Positions 7,408 through 15,989 of a stretch of 32,073 bases of DNA are shown here, in pieces. Origin of the DNA: JBBARC01 sp040400005 (GTDB taxonomy: Bacteria > Pseudomonadota > Alphaproteobacteria > Acetobacterales > Acetobacteraceae); the NCBI GenBank assembly GCA_040400005.1, contig JBBARC010000043.1, positions 1-32,073 of the forward strand, read 5' to 3'. The translations under genes were made by a program, and so were the position numbers. Under the pieces are notes generated by a model. That model saw nothing but the letters and a program-made list of their open reading frames with translations, did no database searches and was not told the DNA's origin. Position 1 is the first letter of the stretch; the number at the start of each line of letters is the position of its first letter.

Positions 7408-9564
7408 TTAGCCCACGGCTAGCGCCTTTGCTTCTCTTCTGCGCGCGGTTAGCACAAATTCTGTGTAGCCGTTCGGCTGCGCACGGCCTTCAAAAATCAG
7501 CTCGCAGGCAGCTTTAAACGCCGGGCCATCGTAGCCCGGCGCCATCGCTTTGTAGACGGCGTCATTGGCGTTTTGCTTATCCACAATCAGCGCCATGCGT
7601 TTTAGCGATTCCAGCACCTGATCCGCGCTCACCACCTTATGCAGCAGCCAGTTGGCAATGTGCTGGCTGGAAATGCGCAGCGTTGCGCGATCTTCCATCA
7701 ACCCGACATCGTGAATGTCCGGCACTTTCGAACAGCCCACCCCCTGATCAACCCAGCGCACCACATAGCCCAAAATGCTCTGCGCGTTATTATCCAGCTC
7801 CTGCTGCACATCGGCCGGTGCAAAATTCGATTGCGCCAGCGGCAGCGTAATCAAATTCTCCAGGCGCGCCCGTGGCCTGCCGGCAATCGACGCTTGTACG
7901 GCCGCCACATCCACATCCAAATAATGCAGCGCGTGCAGCGTTGCCGCCGTGGGGGACGGCACCCAGGCGGTGCTGGCGCCGGCGCGTGGGTGCGCACCCT
8001 TTTGCGAAAGCATATCGGCCATCATATCGGGCATCGCCCACATGCCTTTGCCAATCTGCGCCCGCCCGGCAAGCCCCAACGCCAGACCAATATCAACGTT
8101 CTGGTCTTCATAGGCCGAAAGCCAGCTGCTGGATTTCATCTCGCCCTTGCGCACCATGGCGCCGGCTAGCATCGAGGTATGAATTTCATCGCCCGTGCGA
8201 TCTAAAAACCCAGTGTTGATAAACACCAGACGATCGCGGGCAACGTTAATGCACGCCGCGAGATTAACACTGGTGCGGCGTTCTTCATCCATAATGCCCA
8301 TCTTCAGCGTGTTGCGCGGCAGCGCCAGCAATTCTTCCACGCGGGCAAACAAATCACACGCCAGCGCCACCTCATCGGGCCCGTGCAATTTGGGCTTCAC
8401 GATATACATCGATCCGGTGCGGCTATTATGCAGTTTCGGCGCACCGCGCAGATCATGCAGCGCAATCAGCGCGGTCAGCGCGCAATCCAAAAATGTCTCG
8501 GGTATCTCGCCACCTTCGGCGTCCAGCACGGCATCGGTCATCATATGATGGCCAACATTGCGCACCAGCATCAACGCACGGCCAGCTAGGCGCAAAACCC
8601 CGCCATCGGGGGCGGTAAACGTGAGATCGGGCGAAAGTGTGCGCGTTGTTACTTCGCCGGCTTTTTCAATTTTGGCACTCAGCGTGCCGGTCATTAAACC
8701 CAGCCAATTGCGATAAGCCACAACTTTGTCGTCGGCATCCACCGCCGCCACGCTATCTTCGTAATCCATGATGGTGGAAATCGCCGATTCCAGCTCGATA
8801 TCGGCAATCCCGGCGGCATCATCGCGGCCAACACTGTTGGTGCGATCTATGCGCACAATCAAATGCAGTCCATGGCGGCGCAGCACCAGGGCGCTCGGGC
8901 TGCCCGGCTCGCCCGAAAAACCAACAAACTGCTTGGGGTCGGCAAGCCCGGTTACGCCGCTGCGCGTGGTCACCACCAGCACGCCATCGATCACCCGGTA
9001 GGCGGTGGCTTCATCGTGCTTCGATCGCGCCAGCGGGGCCGCATCGTTCAGCACGGCGCGGGCGCGGGTAATCACTTTGGCGCCACGCAGCTTATCATAA
9101 CCGCCGGGCGCGGTTTTGCCGGGCAGGGCGTCGGTGCCGTAAAACGCGTCGTACAAACTGCCCCAGCGCGCATTGGCGGCGTTCAGCGCGTAGCGCGCAT
9201 TGGTAATTGGCACCACCAGCTGCGGCCCGGCGATTTTGGCGATTTCGGCGTCGACATTGGCGGTGCTAATCGCCGATCCCGCCGGTTCACGCAGAATATA
9301 GCCGATGTCGCGCAAAAACTGCTGATAGGCGATCGGGTCGTGCGGCACGCCGGTGCGGCCCACGTGCCAGGCATCGATATCGGCCTGAATGGCATCGCGG
9401 CGGGTCAGCAGTGCTGCATTGCGCGGCGCTAGTTCCGCCACGATCTTGCCAAACCCATCCCAGAATTGCCCAGGCGATACGCCGGTGCGCGGGGCGGCTT
9501 CGGTTGCCACAAACTCCGCCAGCACTTTGGCCACCTGTAACCCGCCGATGTCGATCCGCTGCAT
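7408..9564 (-). CDS. glcB: Malate synthase G
   Basis: The enzyme condenses glyoxylate with acetyl-CoA to malate in the glyoxylate cycle or glycolate use. Length is 718 residues from ATG at 9562-9564, preceded by AAAGG; this matches the long monomeric G isoform (about 720) and the start of the family (MQRIDIGGLQVAKVLAEFV). Further upstream frame is open but has no support. Key segments are RIDRTNSVGRDDAAGIADIE and ESAISTIMDYEDSVAAVD; HNSRTGSMYIVKPKLHGP; KMGIMDEERRTSVNL (active site); and GLMEDRATLRISSQHIANWL, whose Asp in MEDRA corresponds to the catalytic base. No isocitrate lyase gene is nearby. It is divergent from the flavin-binding gene at 9654. Confidence 0.97.
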   Translation of the reverse strand: MQRIDIGGLQVAKVLAEFVATEAAPRTGVSPGQFWDGFGKIVAELAPRNAALLTRRDAIQADIDAWHVGRTGVPHDPIAYQQFLRDIGYILREPAGSAISTANVDAEIAKIAGPQLVVPITNARYALNAANARWGSLYDAFYGTDALPGKTAPGGYDKLRGAKVITRARAVLNDAAPLARSKHDEATAYRVIDGVLVVTTRSGVTGLADPKQFVGFSGEPGSPSALVLRRHGLHLIVRIDRTNSVGRDDAAGIADIELESAISTIMDYEDSVAAVDADDKVVAYRNWLGLMTGTLSAKIEKAGEVTTRTLSPDLTFTAPDGGVLRLAGRALMLVRNVGHHMMTDAVLDAEGGEIPETFLDCALTALIALHDLRGAPKLHNSRTGSMYIVKPKLHGPDEVALACDLFARVEELLALPRNTLKMGIMDEERRTSVNLAACINVARDRLVFINTGFLDRTGDEIHTSMLAGAMVRKGEMKSSSWLSAYEDQNVDIGLALGLAGRAQIGKGMWAMPDMMADMLSQKGAHPRAGASTAWVPSPTAATLHALHYLDVDVAAVQASIAGRPRARLENLITLPLAQSNFAPADVQQELDNNAQSILGYVVRWVDQGVGCSKVPDIHDVGLMEDRATLRISSQHIANWLLHKVVSADQVLESLKRMALIVDKQNANDAVYKAMAPGYDGPAFKAACELIFEGRAQPNGYTEFVLTARRREAKALAVG

Positions 9565-9653
9565 GAAGTCAAAACCTTTCTGCGCCGCTGGTATGGCTAT
9601 CCCGGCCGTGTTGTGGCGAGTTGTCGGGGTAAAGAAAAGAGGAGGGCACCAGA

Positions 9654-10223
9654 ATGGACGCCGATTTGGCCGCACTGTGGTTGGAAATCCTGGATCGGCT
9701 GGCCGATGCGGCAGCGGTTCCTGGCCATCGTATGCGCTTTGTCACCATCGCCACCACCGCGGCAGATAGCACCCCGCGCGCCCGCATGGTGGTGCTGCGC
9801 ACCTGCGCCACCGACCCCCTAAGCATTGATTTTTATACCGATATCCGCTCCGGCAAATGGGCCGAAATCGCCGCCAACGGCGCGGTTGAGCTGCTCGCCT
9901 GGGACCCCGAAGATCGCGTGCAACTGCGCCTAACCGGGCTGGGCACCTGCCACACCGCCAATGCCACCGCCCGCTTGGCCTGGGATGGCTTGCGCGTAGA
10001 AAGCCGCAATTTATGGCGCCAGGCCCAAATCCCCGGCCAAACCATCGACAACCCCCACGATGCGCCACCCTTGCGCGGCGATGATGATGCTTATGGTGAT
10101 TTCGGCGTCGTGCGCCTGGGCGTGGAGCGCGCCGAGTACCTGCACCTGCACATGTCAGGGCAGCTACGCGCCGCCTTCACTGCCGCACCAGATGGCTTGC
10201 GGGGTATGTGGCTGGCACCGTGA
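9654..10223 (+). CDS. Pyridoxamine 5'-phosphate oxidase-family FMN-binding protein
   Basis: The 189-residue protein resembles the Alr4036-type pyridoxamine phosphate oxidase-like family (split-barrel, FMN-binding), not canonical PdxH. Visible features are RARMVVLRTCATDP and IDFYTDIRSGKWAEI, corresponding to the FMN-phosphate binding strands, VELLAWDPEDRVQLRLTG, and a late Trp/Arg-rich segment. The ATG at 9654 has a good upstream GAGGAGG. The TGA stop overlaps the GTG of the next gene in the arrangement GTGA, indicating translational coupling with the EamA transporter. The substrate is unknown, and a direct role in vitamin B6 metabolism is not shown by sequence. Confidence 0.8.
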   Translation: MDADLAALWLEILDRLADAAAVPGHRMRFVTIATTAADSTPRARMVVLRTCATDPLSIDFYTDIRSGKWAEIAANGAVELLAWDPEDRVQLRLTGLGTCHTANATARLAWDGLRVESRNLWRQAQIPGQTIDNPHDAPPLRGDDDAYGDFGVVRLGVERAEYLHLHMSGQLRAAFTAAPDGLRGMWLAP

Positions 10224-11167
10224 GTGTCCCCACCTACCGCCAAACCCCACCCGCCGCTGTCGCCGCACTCCCCCCCGACCCCATGGGGCCGGGGCCGATT
10301 GCCGCCTATTTGGCCATTTGTCTGATCTGGGGATCAACCTTTTTAGCCATCCGCATCGCGGTGGAAACCGTGCCGCCGTGGTTAATGGTCGCCGTGCGCA
10401 GCATTTTGGCCGGCCTGCTGCTGGGCGGGTTTGCCGCTTTACGCGGCGCCAGCCTGCCCAACCGCCGCGGGCTGATCTCGGCCGCCGCTTCCGGCACGCT
10501 GATGTTTGCCTGCGCCCAGGGCATGCTGGCGTTTGGTGAAACCCGCGTGCCCAGCGGCCAGGCCGCCGTGGTCAACGCCACCCTATCCCTGTTTATGCCG
10601 CTCGCCGCCTGGCTGCTCGGCACCGCACCACCGCCGGGGCGCATCGCCGCGTTTGGCTTGGCCTTGGGGTTCGTCGGCGTCGTCGTGCTGGCCAACCCCG
10701 GCCACGCCTATATCGACTTGATCGGTTGCGCCGCGGTGCAGGTATCGGCGGCATCCTGGGCCTTCGGCACCGCCATCGCGCGGCGCTGGCCGCCCGCCCG
10801 CACCGCCAGCATGTCGAGCGGCGCGCAGATGTTAATTGGCGGCGTGGTGTCGCTGGCCTTCAGTGGCGCGGTCGGTGAATGGCGCCATTTTGATGCGGCC
10901 AGCATCAGCCTGCGCAGTGTGCTGGCGTTTACCTATCTCATCACCATCGGCTCGATGGTGGCGTTTGCCGCTTACGGCTGGCTGGTGCGCATTTGGCGGC
11001 CCGAACGGCTGGTCACCTACACCTACATCAACCCAATTGTGGCGCTGCTGATTGGGGCGGGGGTGGCGGGGGAGGCGATCGGGATGCGCGAGATTGCGGC
11101 TACCTTGCTGATTTTGGCCGCCGTTGCGATTGTCATGCTAGGCAACCGGCGGGCTGCGCGCGGGTAG
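10220..11167 (+). CDS. EamA/DMT-family transporter
   Basis: This is an inner-membrane permease of the drug/metabolite transporter superfamily, with two tandem EamA repeats and about ten predicted hydrophobic helices. The first helix contains AAYLAICLIWGSTFLAIRI, the hallmark WGS(T/N)F segment. The second repeat ends with RPERLVTYTYINPIVALLIG, also characteristic. I prefer the GTG at 10220, which overlaps the upstream TGA as GTGA; a GTG four codons earlier and an ATG at about 10283 (MGPGPIAAYL) are alternatives. Typical substrates of the family are amino acids, nucleosides or other small metabolites; the one here is unknown. It is convergent with the acyltransferase gene. Confidence 0.9.
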   Translation: MSVPTYRQTPPAAVAALPPDPMGPGPIAAYLAICLIWGSTFLAIRIAVETVPPWLMVAVRSILAGLLLGGFAALRGASLPNRRGLISAAASGTLMFACAQGMLAFGETRVPSGQAAVVNATLSLFMPLAAWLLGTAPPPGRIAAFGLALGFVGVVVLANPGHAYIDLIGCAAVQVSAASWAFGTAIARRWPPARTASMSSGAQMLIGGVVSLAFSGAVGEWRHFDAASISLRSVLAFTYLITIGSMVAFAAYGWLVRIWRPERLVTYTYINPIVALLIGAGVAGEAIGMREIAATLLILAAVAIVMLGNRRAARG

Positions 11168-11178
11168 TGGGGGCGGCG

Positions 11179-12345
11179 TTACCCGGCGGCGGGTTTAGCC
11201 GGCAAAAACCCAAGCCTGGCGATGGTAATGGCGCCAAGGCGCATGCCCGGCACTTCGATCAGGTAATGCGTCAGGGTTGCCAATGGCAGAACAATTGCCA
11301 GGGTTATCGCCACGGCGAGGCAAAAATGCGGCGTCATGGCCAGCTGGCGGCGGTCGATCCATGCATAAACCGGCACCATGGCATGAATGATCGGCAAGTG
11401 CAGCAAATACACCGAGTAGCTGATGCGGCCGAGAAAATCGCTAATCCGGTTGACCAGCAATTTAGTCGGGCAAAGACCAAGCCCAAGCATCAACACACCG
11501 TAAATAACCCCCTGCCAGCCAAGACCGGGAAAGATCAATTCCGGGAAGGGAAACCCCAGCGCCCCGTGCAGCCAGCCATAATACAGGAAGGCACTGAGCC
11601 ATAACAGCAGGCGGCCGAGATCGCGCAGCCAGATGCGGCCGGCATAGTGGCGGCGGAAGACTGCATTGATATCAAACACCGCAATACCCATCAGGAACAA
11701 TTGTAGCTGCCGAAACAGGCTGAAGCGCATAAATGCGTCCCGCATATCCTCGGGCAGGCCCAAATAGTAACTCGCGGTGAGCGCCGCACCTGCCAACAAG
11801 AATGACGCGACAATGGCACATGCCAGCACAAGGGGTTGGCGCGTCGCCCGGTAGATGAACGGAAACAGCGCATAAAACAGCATTTCCACGCCAATGGTCC
11901 AGGACGCATCGGGGATGCCGGAAAAATGGCTAGGCACCAAGTTGAAGACAAAACCAAGGTTAAGCAGCACTTCGCCGATATGATGATGGATGTGCGACAG
12001 GTGAAAATCGCGCACCATGGTGGCGGCGATGGCCACGTAAAATAGCGGAGCGATACGAAAGAATCGGCGCAGCCAAAACACCGCTTCACCACCAGGGGAC
12101 GCCAATAACCGCCCGGAGCTTAGGCATAACGAAAATGCACTGACCAGAAAAAACAGAGTTACCCCGGATCCGCCCATCACCACGAATGAACCGAGCCACT
12201 CCGGCTGATAGACCCGCCCGGCAACAGCGACATGAAACACGAGCACATACAATGCCGCGAGGCCACGCAGCGCATCGAGAAATTCAAGCCGTTGCGCGGG
12301 CAGGGCAGGGGCAGTTGGGGGCACAAGTAAATCCCGAGCTTTCAT
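11179..12345 (-). CDS. Acyltransferase 3 family membrane protein
   Basis: This is an integral membrane O-acyltransferase of the OafA/NodX type, with about ten hydrophobic segments. The N-terminal ALPAQRLEFLDALRGLAAL followed by FHVAVAG holds the conserved Arg and His of the family. GGSGVTLFFLVSAFSLCLSS (the family's FFVISGF region) and RFFRIAPLFYVAIAATM follow. ATG at 12343-12345 gives 388 residues, the normal length; a TTG 23 codons upstream is also open but less likely. Relatives acetylate or succinylate surface polysaccharides, peptidoglycan or exported sugars. No polysaccharide cluster is next to it, so its acceptor cannot be named. Confidence 0.88.
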   Translation of the reverse strand: MKARDLLVPPTAPALPAQRLEFLDALRGLAALYVLVFHVAVAGRVYQPEWLGSFVVMGGSGVTLFFLVSAFSLCLSSGRLLASPGGEAVFWLRRFFRIAPLFYVAIAATMVRDFHLSHIHHHIGEVLLNLGFVFNLVPSHFSGIPDASWTIGVEMLFYALFPFIYRATRQPLVLACAIVASFLLAGAALTASYYLGLPEDMRDAFMRFSLFRQLQLFLMGIAVFDINAVFRRHYAGRIWLRDLGRLLLWLSAFLYYGWLHGALGFPFPELIFPGLGWQGVIYGVLMLGLGLCPTKLLVNRISDFLGRISYSVYLLHLPIIHAMVPVYAWIDRRQLAMTPHFCLAVAITLAIVLPLATLTHYLIEVPGMRLGAITIARLGFLPAKPAAG

Positions 12346-12464
12346 AACGTGTCGATCTGCCCAAGCAGCAATGAAAAAATTACCCGTGCTGCCGTTGGTA
12401 AGCGCTAGTGGCAAACACTAGTGATCGGGCCACGAGCTTTACCCCCCAGCCCAGCCTGCACCAA

Positions 12465-13469
12465 TCAAACCGCCTTTATCATCAGTTTCCCGAAATTCTC
12501 GCCCTTAAACAACTTCATCAACGTTTCTGGAAACGTCTCGATCCCATCAACAATATCTTCGCGCGATTTCAAACTGCCATCAGCCAGCCACTTGGCCATA
12601 TCCGCCATGCCCTCGCCATAGCGGTTGGCATAGTTAAACACCACAAACCCTTCCATCCGCGCATTATTCACCAGCAACGACAGGTAATTTTTCGGCCCCG
12701 CCGGCGCTTCCGTGCTGTTATAAACGCTGATCGCACCGCAAATAATCACGCGAGCTTTGCGCGCCAGCCGCGCCAAAGCGGCATCCAAAATCTCGCCGCC
12801 GACATTGTCGAAATACACGTCAATGCCTTTGGGGCAAGCCTTGGTAAGCCCCTTACCAACATCTTCGTTTTTGTAATCAATGCAGGCGTCAAACCCCAGC
12901 ACGTCTGTCACATACTTGCATTTTTCCGGGCCACCAGCCAGGCCCACCACGCGGGCACCCTTAATCTTGGCAATCTGCCCGACCAGCGCCCCCACCGCAC
13001 CGGATGCGGCCGATACAACAACCGTCTGCCCAGGCTGCGGATTACCAATATCCAGCAAACCAAAATAGGCGGTCATCCCCGGCATGCCCAGCGCACTGAT
13101 AAACAACGGTAACGGCGCAAGCTTCGCATCCACTTTTTGCGCACTCGCCCCATCAACCACCGCGTAATCCTGCATCCCAAAAATGCCCACCGCGTGATCG
13201 CCCACGGCAAACCCTGGGTTGTTAGATGCCACCACCTCGCCCACCGCACCTGCCCGCATCACCTCGCCCAAACCCACCGGCGGTATGTAGCTGCGCGCAT
13301 CGTTCATCCACCCGCGCATCGCCGGATCCAGCGAAATATAATGGTTGCGCACCACAATCTCCCCCGGCCCAGGTGCTGCCACCGGCACAGTTTGAAAGGT
13401 AAAATCACTGCGCTTCGGCTCGCCCACCGGGCGGCTGGTCAGGGTCCACTGGCGATTGGAAAATGTCAT
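12465..13469 (-). CDS. NADP-dependent oxidoreductase, CurA-like (MDR superfamily, zinc-independent)
   Basis: The 334-residue protein starts MTFSNRQWTLTSRPVGEP, typical of the leukotriene B4 12-hydroxydehydrogenase/curcumin reductase group. It has NHYISLDPAMRGWM in the catalytic domain and a nucleotide-binding segment VVSAASGAVGALVGQIAKI, then GARVVGLAGGPEKC. The zinc-binding cysteines of alcohol dehydrogenases are absent, as expected. These enzymes reduce the double bond of enones with NADPH. GGAGG is placed well before ATG at 13467-13469. The physiological substrate is unknown. A family A element lies upstream, between it and the ABC-F gene. Confidence 0.92.
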   Translation of the reverse strand: MTFSNRQWTLTSRPVGEPKRSDFTFQTVPVAAPGPGEIVVRNHYISLDPAMRGWMNDARSYIPPVGLGEVMRAGAVGEVVASNNPGFAVGDHAVGIFGMQDYAVVDGASAQKVDAKLAPLPLFISALGMPGMTAYFGLLDIGNPQPGQTVVVSAASGAVGALVGQIAKIKGARVVGLAGGPEKCKYVTDVLGFDACIDYKNEDVGKGLTKACPKGIDVYFDNVGGEILDAALARLARKARVIICGAISVYNSTEAPAGPKNYLSLLVNNARMEGFVVFNYANRYGEGMADMAKWLADGSLKSREDIVDGIETFPETLMKLFKGENFGKLMIKAV

Positions 13470-13510
13470 TGGGGTATCCTCCGGTTGATGATTGGCTCGT
13501 TCGATAAAAA

Positions 13511-13550
13511 CCTTCTTTTGACTTCCGAAAAAGAAGCAAAAAGACTTTTG
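13511..13550. repeat. Family A intergenic palindromic element, copy 4 (single, degenerate arm)
   Basis: The segment has CCTTCTTTTG, then CGAAAAAGAAGCAAAAAG, then ACTTTTG. The palindrome is decayed on one side compared with copies 2 and 3. It begins 14 bases past the ABC-F stop codon (13564) and ends about 40 bases before the CurA-like start codon, both minus strand. Confidence 0.65.
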
Positions 13551-13563
13551 TACGCTTGCGGGG

Positions 13564-15366
13564 TTATCCGGCTGCTAGGGCCTCGCGCATCAGTTCTAAG
13601 GCTAGCCACTTTTCTTCGGCCGCGGCTAGGGCGGCGGTGTCGGCTTCTAAGGCGGCGGTGATCGATTTGAACTTTTTCGGGTCGCGCGAAAACAACCCGG
13701 AATCACTCAAAAACCTTTGGTGCGTGGCAATGCGGCTGGTTAAGGCCGCCATTTCGCCCGGCAGGTTTTCCAGCGCATGTTTATCCTTAAACGACAATTT
13801 TCGCGGGGTAGCCGGCTTGCCCTGTAACGGCCCGGCCGCCGCAGCGCGCCGCCCGCCCGCCTTGCCGGTTTCCGGCGCCTGGCCGCGCTGCACCAGCATG
13901 TCGGAATAACCGCCGGCATATTCCACCCAATTGCCATCGCCTTCATAGGCAATGGTGGAACTCACCACCCGATCCAAAAAGTCGCGATCATGGCTCACCA
14001 GCAGCACCGTGCCGGCATAATCGGCCAGCATTTCCTGCAGCAAATCCAGCGTTTCCAAATCAAGATCGTTGGTCGGTTCGTCCAACACCATCAAATTCGA
14101 TTTTTTGGCCAAAGCCACTGCCAGCAGCAGCCGCCCACGTTCGCCACCCGAAAGCACGCCCACCGGGGTGCGCGCCTGTTCGGGCTTGAACAAAAACTCC
14201 TTCATATAGCCAATCACGTGGCGCCGGTTATCGCCCACCTGCACCTGATCGCCACTACCGCCGGTTAAAGTTTCCGATAATGTCGCGCGCGGATCTAAAC
14301 TTTCGCGCATCTGGTCCAGCGTAACCATCTCTAACCCGGTGCCGATGGCAATTTTGCCGGTATCCGGCTGCAGTTTTCCGGTCAACAACCCCAGCAGCGT
14401 GGTTTTGCCCGCGCCATTGGGGCCAACAATGCCAATGCGGTCACCGCGCACCACGCGGGTGGTAAAATCGCGCACAATCACGCGGTCACCGTAGCTTTTG
14501 GTGATGCCCTCGGCCACCGCCACCAGCTTGCCGCCACTTTGCGCAATTTCGGCCGAAAGGCTTGCGGTGCCCACCGGCTTTACCCGCTCGCGCCGGTTGC
14601 TGCGCAGCTCAAACAAGCCAGCCAGGCGCTTGACATTGCGCTTGCGCCGGGCGGTAACCCCGTAGCGCAGCCAATCTTCTTCGCGCAAAATCTGGCGATC
14701 GAGTTTATGGGCGGTGTCTTCTTCTTGCGCCAGCACCTCGTCGCGCCACGTTTCAAAATGCGAAAAATCACGATCCATGGTCAGCGTGCGGCCACGATCC
14801 AGCCACAGCACCCGGCGTGACAGTTTGGATAGCAACCGCCGATCATGGCTGATCAGCACAATGCCCGATCGCATCGAGGCCAGCTCGGTTTCCAAAAACT
14901 CAATCGCCGGTAAATCCAAATGGTTGGTCGGCTCATCCAGCAGCAAAATATCCGGGTTGGGCGCCAGCACGCGGGCGAGTGCTGCGCGGCGGGTTTCACC
15001 ACCCGATAAATTGACCGGCACACGTTCAGGGTCTAGCCCCAGCCGTTCCATCAAACGCCGTGCCCGATCGGGGTCGTCCCCCTCGCCCGATCCGCCGCGC
15101 ACGTAAGCTTCTAGGGTGGGATAACCCGAAAGATCGGGTTCCTGCGGCAACGTGCGCACGGTGGTGCCTGGTTGCAAAAACCGTGTGCCTGAAACCGGGG
15201 AAAGCTCGCCATCAGCGATGCGCAGCAGGGTCGATTTGCCCGATCCGTTGCGGCCAACCAAGCAAAGCCGTTCGCCCGCGGATACGCTCAGGCTGGCACC
15301 TTTCAGCAAAGGCGTGCTGCCAATATGGGCTTCGATGTCGGTAAGCAATAAAAGCGGTGGTGCCAT
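13564..15366 (-). CDS. uup: ABC-F family ATPase, Uup-like
   Basis: This is a soluble protein of about 600 residues with two ATP-binding domains and no membrane part. Domain 1 has Walker A GRNGSGKST (about residue 38), signature NLSGGETRRAAL and Walker B ILLLDEPTNHLDL. Domain 2 has GPNGAGKTT, VLSGGERGRLLL and LMVLDEPTNDLDL. The inter-domain linker is basic and helical, and the C-terminal tail from about 525 is charged and helical, as in Uup, which acts on ribosomes and branched DNA. The start is ATG at 15364-15366 (a GTG one codon upstream is in frame). An intrinsic-terminator-like hairpin lies only a few bases upstream of this ATG, and no Shine-Dalgarno sequence is visible after it. ABC-F class is certain; the uup subtype is likely. 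Confidence 0.92.
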   Translation of the reverse strand: MAPPLLLLTDIEAHIGSTPLLKGASLSVSAGERLCLVGRNGSGKSTLLRIADGELSPVSGTRFLQPGTTVRTLPQEPDLSGYPTLEAYVRGGSGEGDDPDRARRLMERLGLDPERVPVNLSGGETRRAALARVLAPNPDILLLDEPTNHLDLPAIEFLETELASMRSGIVLISHDRRLLSKLSRRVLWLDRGRTLTMDRDFSHFETWRDEVLAQEEDTAHKLDRQILREEDWLRYGVTARRKRNVKRLAGLFELRSNRRERVKPVGTASLSAEIAQSGGKLVAVAEGITKSYGDRVIVRDFTTRVVRGDRIGIVGPNGAGKTTLLGLLTGKLQPDTGKIAIGTGLEMVTLDQMRESLDPRATLSETLTGGSGDQVQVGDNRRHVIGYMKEFLFKPEQARTPVGVLSGGERGRLLLAVALAKKSNLMVLDEPTNDLDLETLDLLQEMLADYAGTVLLVSHDRDFLDRVVSSTIAYEGDGNWVEYAGGYSDMLVQRGQAPETGKAGGRRAAAAGPLQGKPATPRKLSFKDKHALENLPGEMAALTSRIATHQRFLSDSGLFSRDPKKFKSITAALEADTAALAAAEEKWLALELMREALAAG

Positions 15367-15369
15367 CAC

Positions 15370-15394
15370 AAAAAAACGGGTGCCGGGGCACCCG
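15370..15394 (-). terminator. Intrinsic-terminator hairpin between the ABM gene and the ABC-F gene
   Basis: On the minus strand an 8-bp stem, CGGGTGCC pairing with GGCACCCG around a 2-base loop, is followed at once by seven T. This is a strong intrinsic terminator for the gene ending at 15441. Its T-run ends 4 bases before the ABC-F start codon, so it may also act as an attenuator in the ABC-F leader. Confidence 0.8.
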
Positions 15395-15440
15395 CTATAC
15401 TCCTGACTATAAAGTTGCCGTGCTTGAATATGGGAAAAAC

Positions 15441-15749
15441 CTATTCACCCATCATCGTGCGCAGAAAATTTGCTTCGTACGATTTGACGCTGACGCCTAA
15501 AATTTTGGCCCCCCCAATGGCGCCGTTAAACGCCGCCATGTGCGGGGTTTTCATGTGCGCGCCGATGGCGGCTTCATCCACCCAGCGTTCGCTGATGCGC
15601 ATCAGATCAGACTCGGCCAGGTCGGCGGCAAAGGCATAATGCAGGCAGCCGGCCTCGGCGCGGGTGGCTTGCATCATGGTGGTGGCGGCGCCGCGTAATT
15701 TTTCCACTTCGCCCTCGGCAAAGCGCACCCAACCTTCAACCATGATCAT
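15441..15749 (-). CDS. ABM-domain protein (putative quinol monooxygenase family)
   Basis: The 102-residue single-domain protein matches the antibiotic biosynthesis monooxygenase fold (YgiN-like ferredoxin-like dimer). It has an N-terminal strand MIMVEGWVRFAEGEVEKL, then TRAEAGCLHYAFAADL (the conserved EpGCl-Y pattern), then ISERWVDEAAIGAHMKTPHM with the H of the family and a C-terminal strand. GGGAGA precedes ATG at 15747-15749. Members oxidise quinols or act on small aromatic or polyketide substrates without cofactor; the substrate here is unknown. It is divergent from the porin gene region and followed by a strong terminator. Confidence 0.82.
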   Translation of the reverse strand: MIMVEGWVRFAEGEVEKLRGAATTMMQATRAEAGCLHYAFAADLAESDLMRISERWVDEAAIGAHMKTPHMAAFNGAIGGAKILGVSVKSYEANFLRTMMGE

Positions 15750-15861
15750 CTGCTGTCTCCCTATAAAAACGCCCCATCGGCGGGGACATGTTTTTGCAGG
15801 CCGGGTTGTCTCACGCCCGCCGTGCGGCGAAAAGCCCCCACTGGGTGTGGTATAGCTAGGG

Positions 15862-15915
15862 TGCGCGCGATTTATTTACCGCGCGCAGGCTTGTCAGTGC
15901 GCGCGGTTAACCGCG
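15862..15915. promoter_or_regulatory. Two inverted repeats upstream of the porin gene (candidate operators)
   Basis: TGCGCGCG (15862-15869) and CGCGCGCA (15880-15887) form an 8-bp inverted repeat with an AT-rich 10-base spacer. CGCGGTTAACCGCG (15902-15915) is a perfect 14-bp palindrome. Both lie in the gap between the divergent ABM and porin genes. Dyads of this size fit dimeric regulators; the binding protein is unknown. Confidence 0.4.
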
Positions 15916-15927
15916 AAAAGGTGTACC

Positions 15928-15948
15928 GCCCCCCGCCCCCCGCCCCCC
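15928..15948. repeat. Three tandem copies of the 7-base unit GCCCCCC
   Basis: Exactly three units are followed by imperfect G+C-rich sequence, just upstream of the probable porin start. Seven-base units change the reading frame on gain or loss, and C-runs slip easily. Any effect would depend on whether translation starts upstream of it. Confidence 0.7.
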
Positions 15949-15989
15949 GCCGCCCCTCCCCGCCGCCGCAATGTCATGATCGGTTACCC

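Noticed and set aside
12408..13112. 234-residue plus-strand frame opposite the CurA-like gene
   Set aside because: Shadow of a conserved reductase gene; composition is typical of antisense translation.
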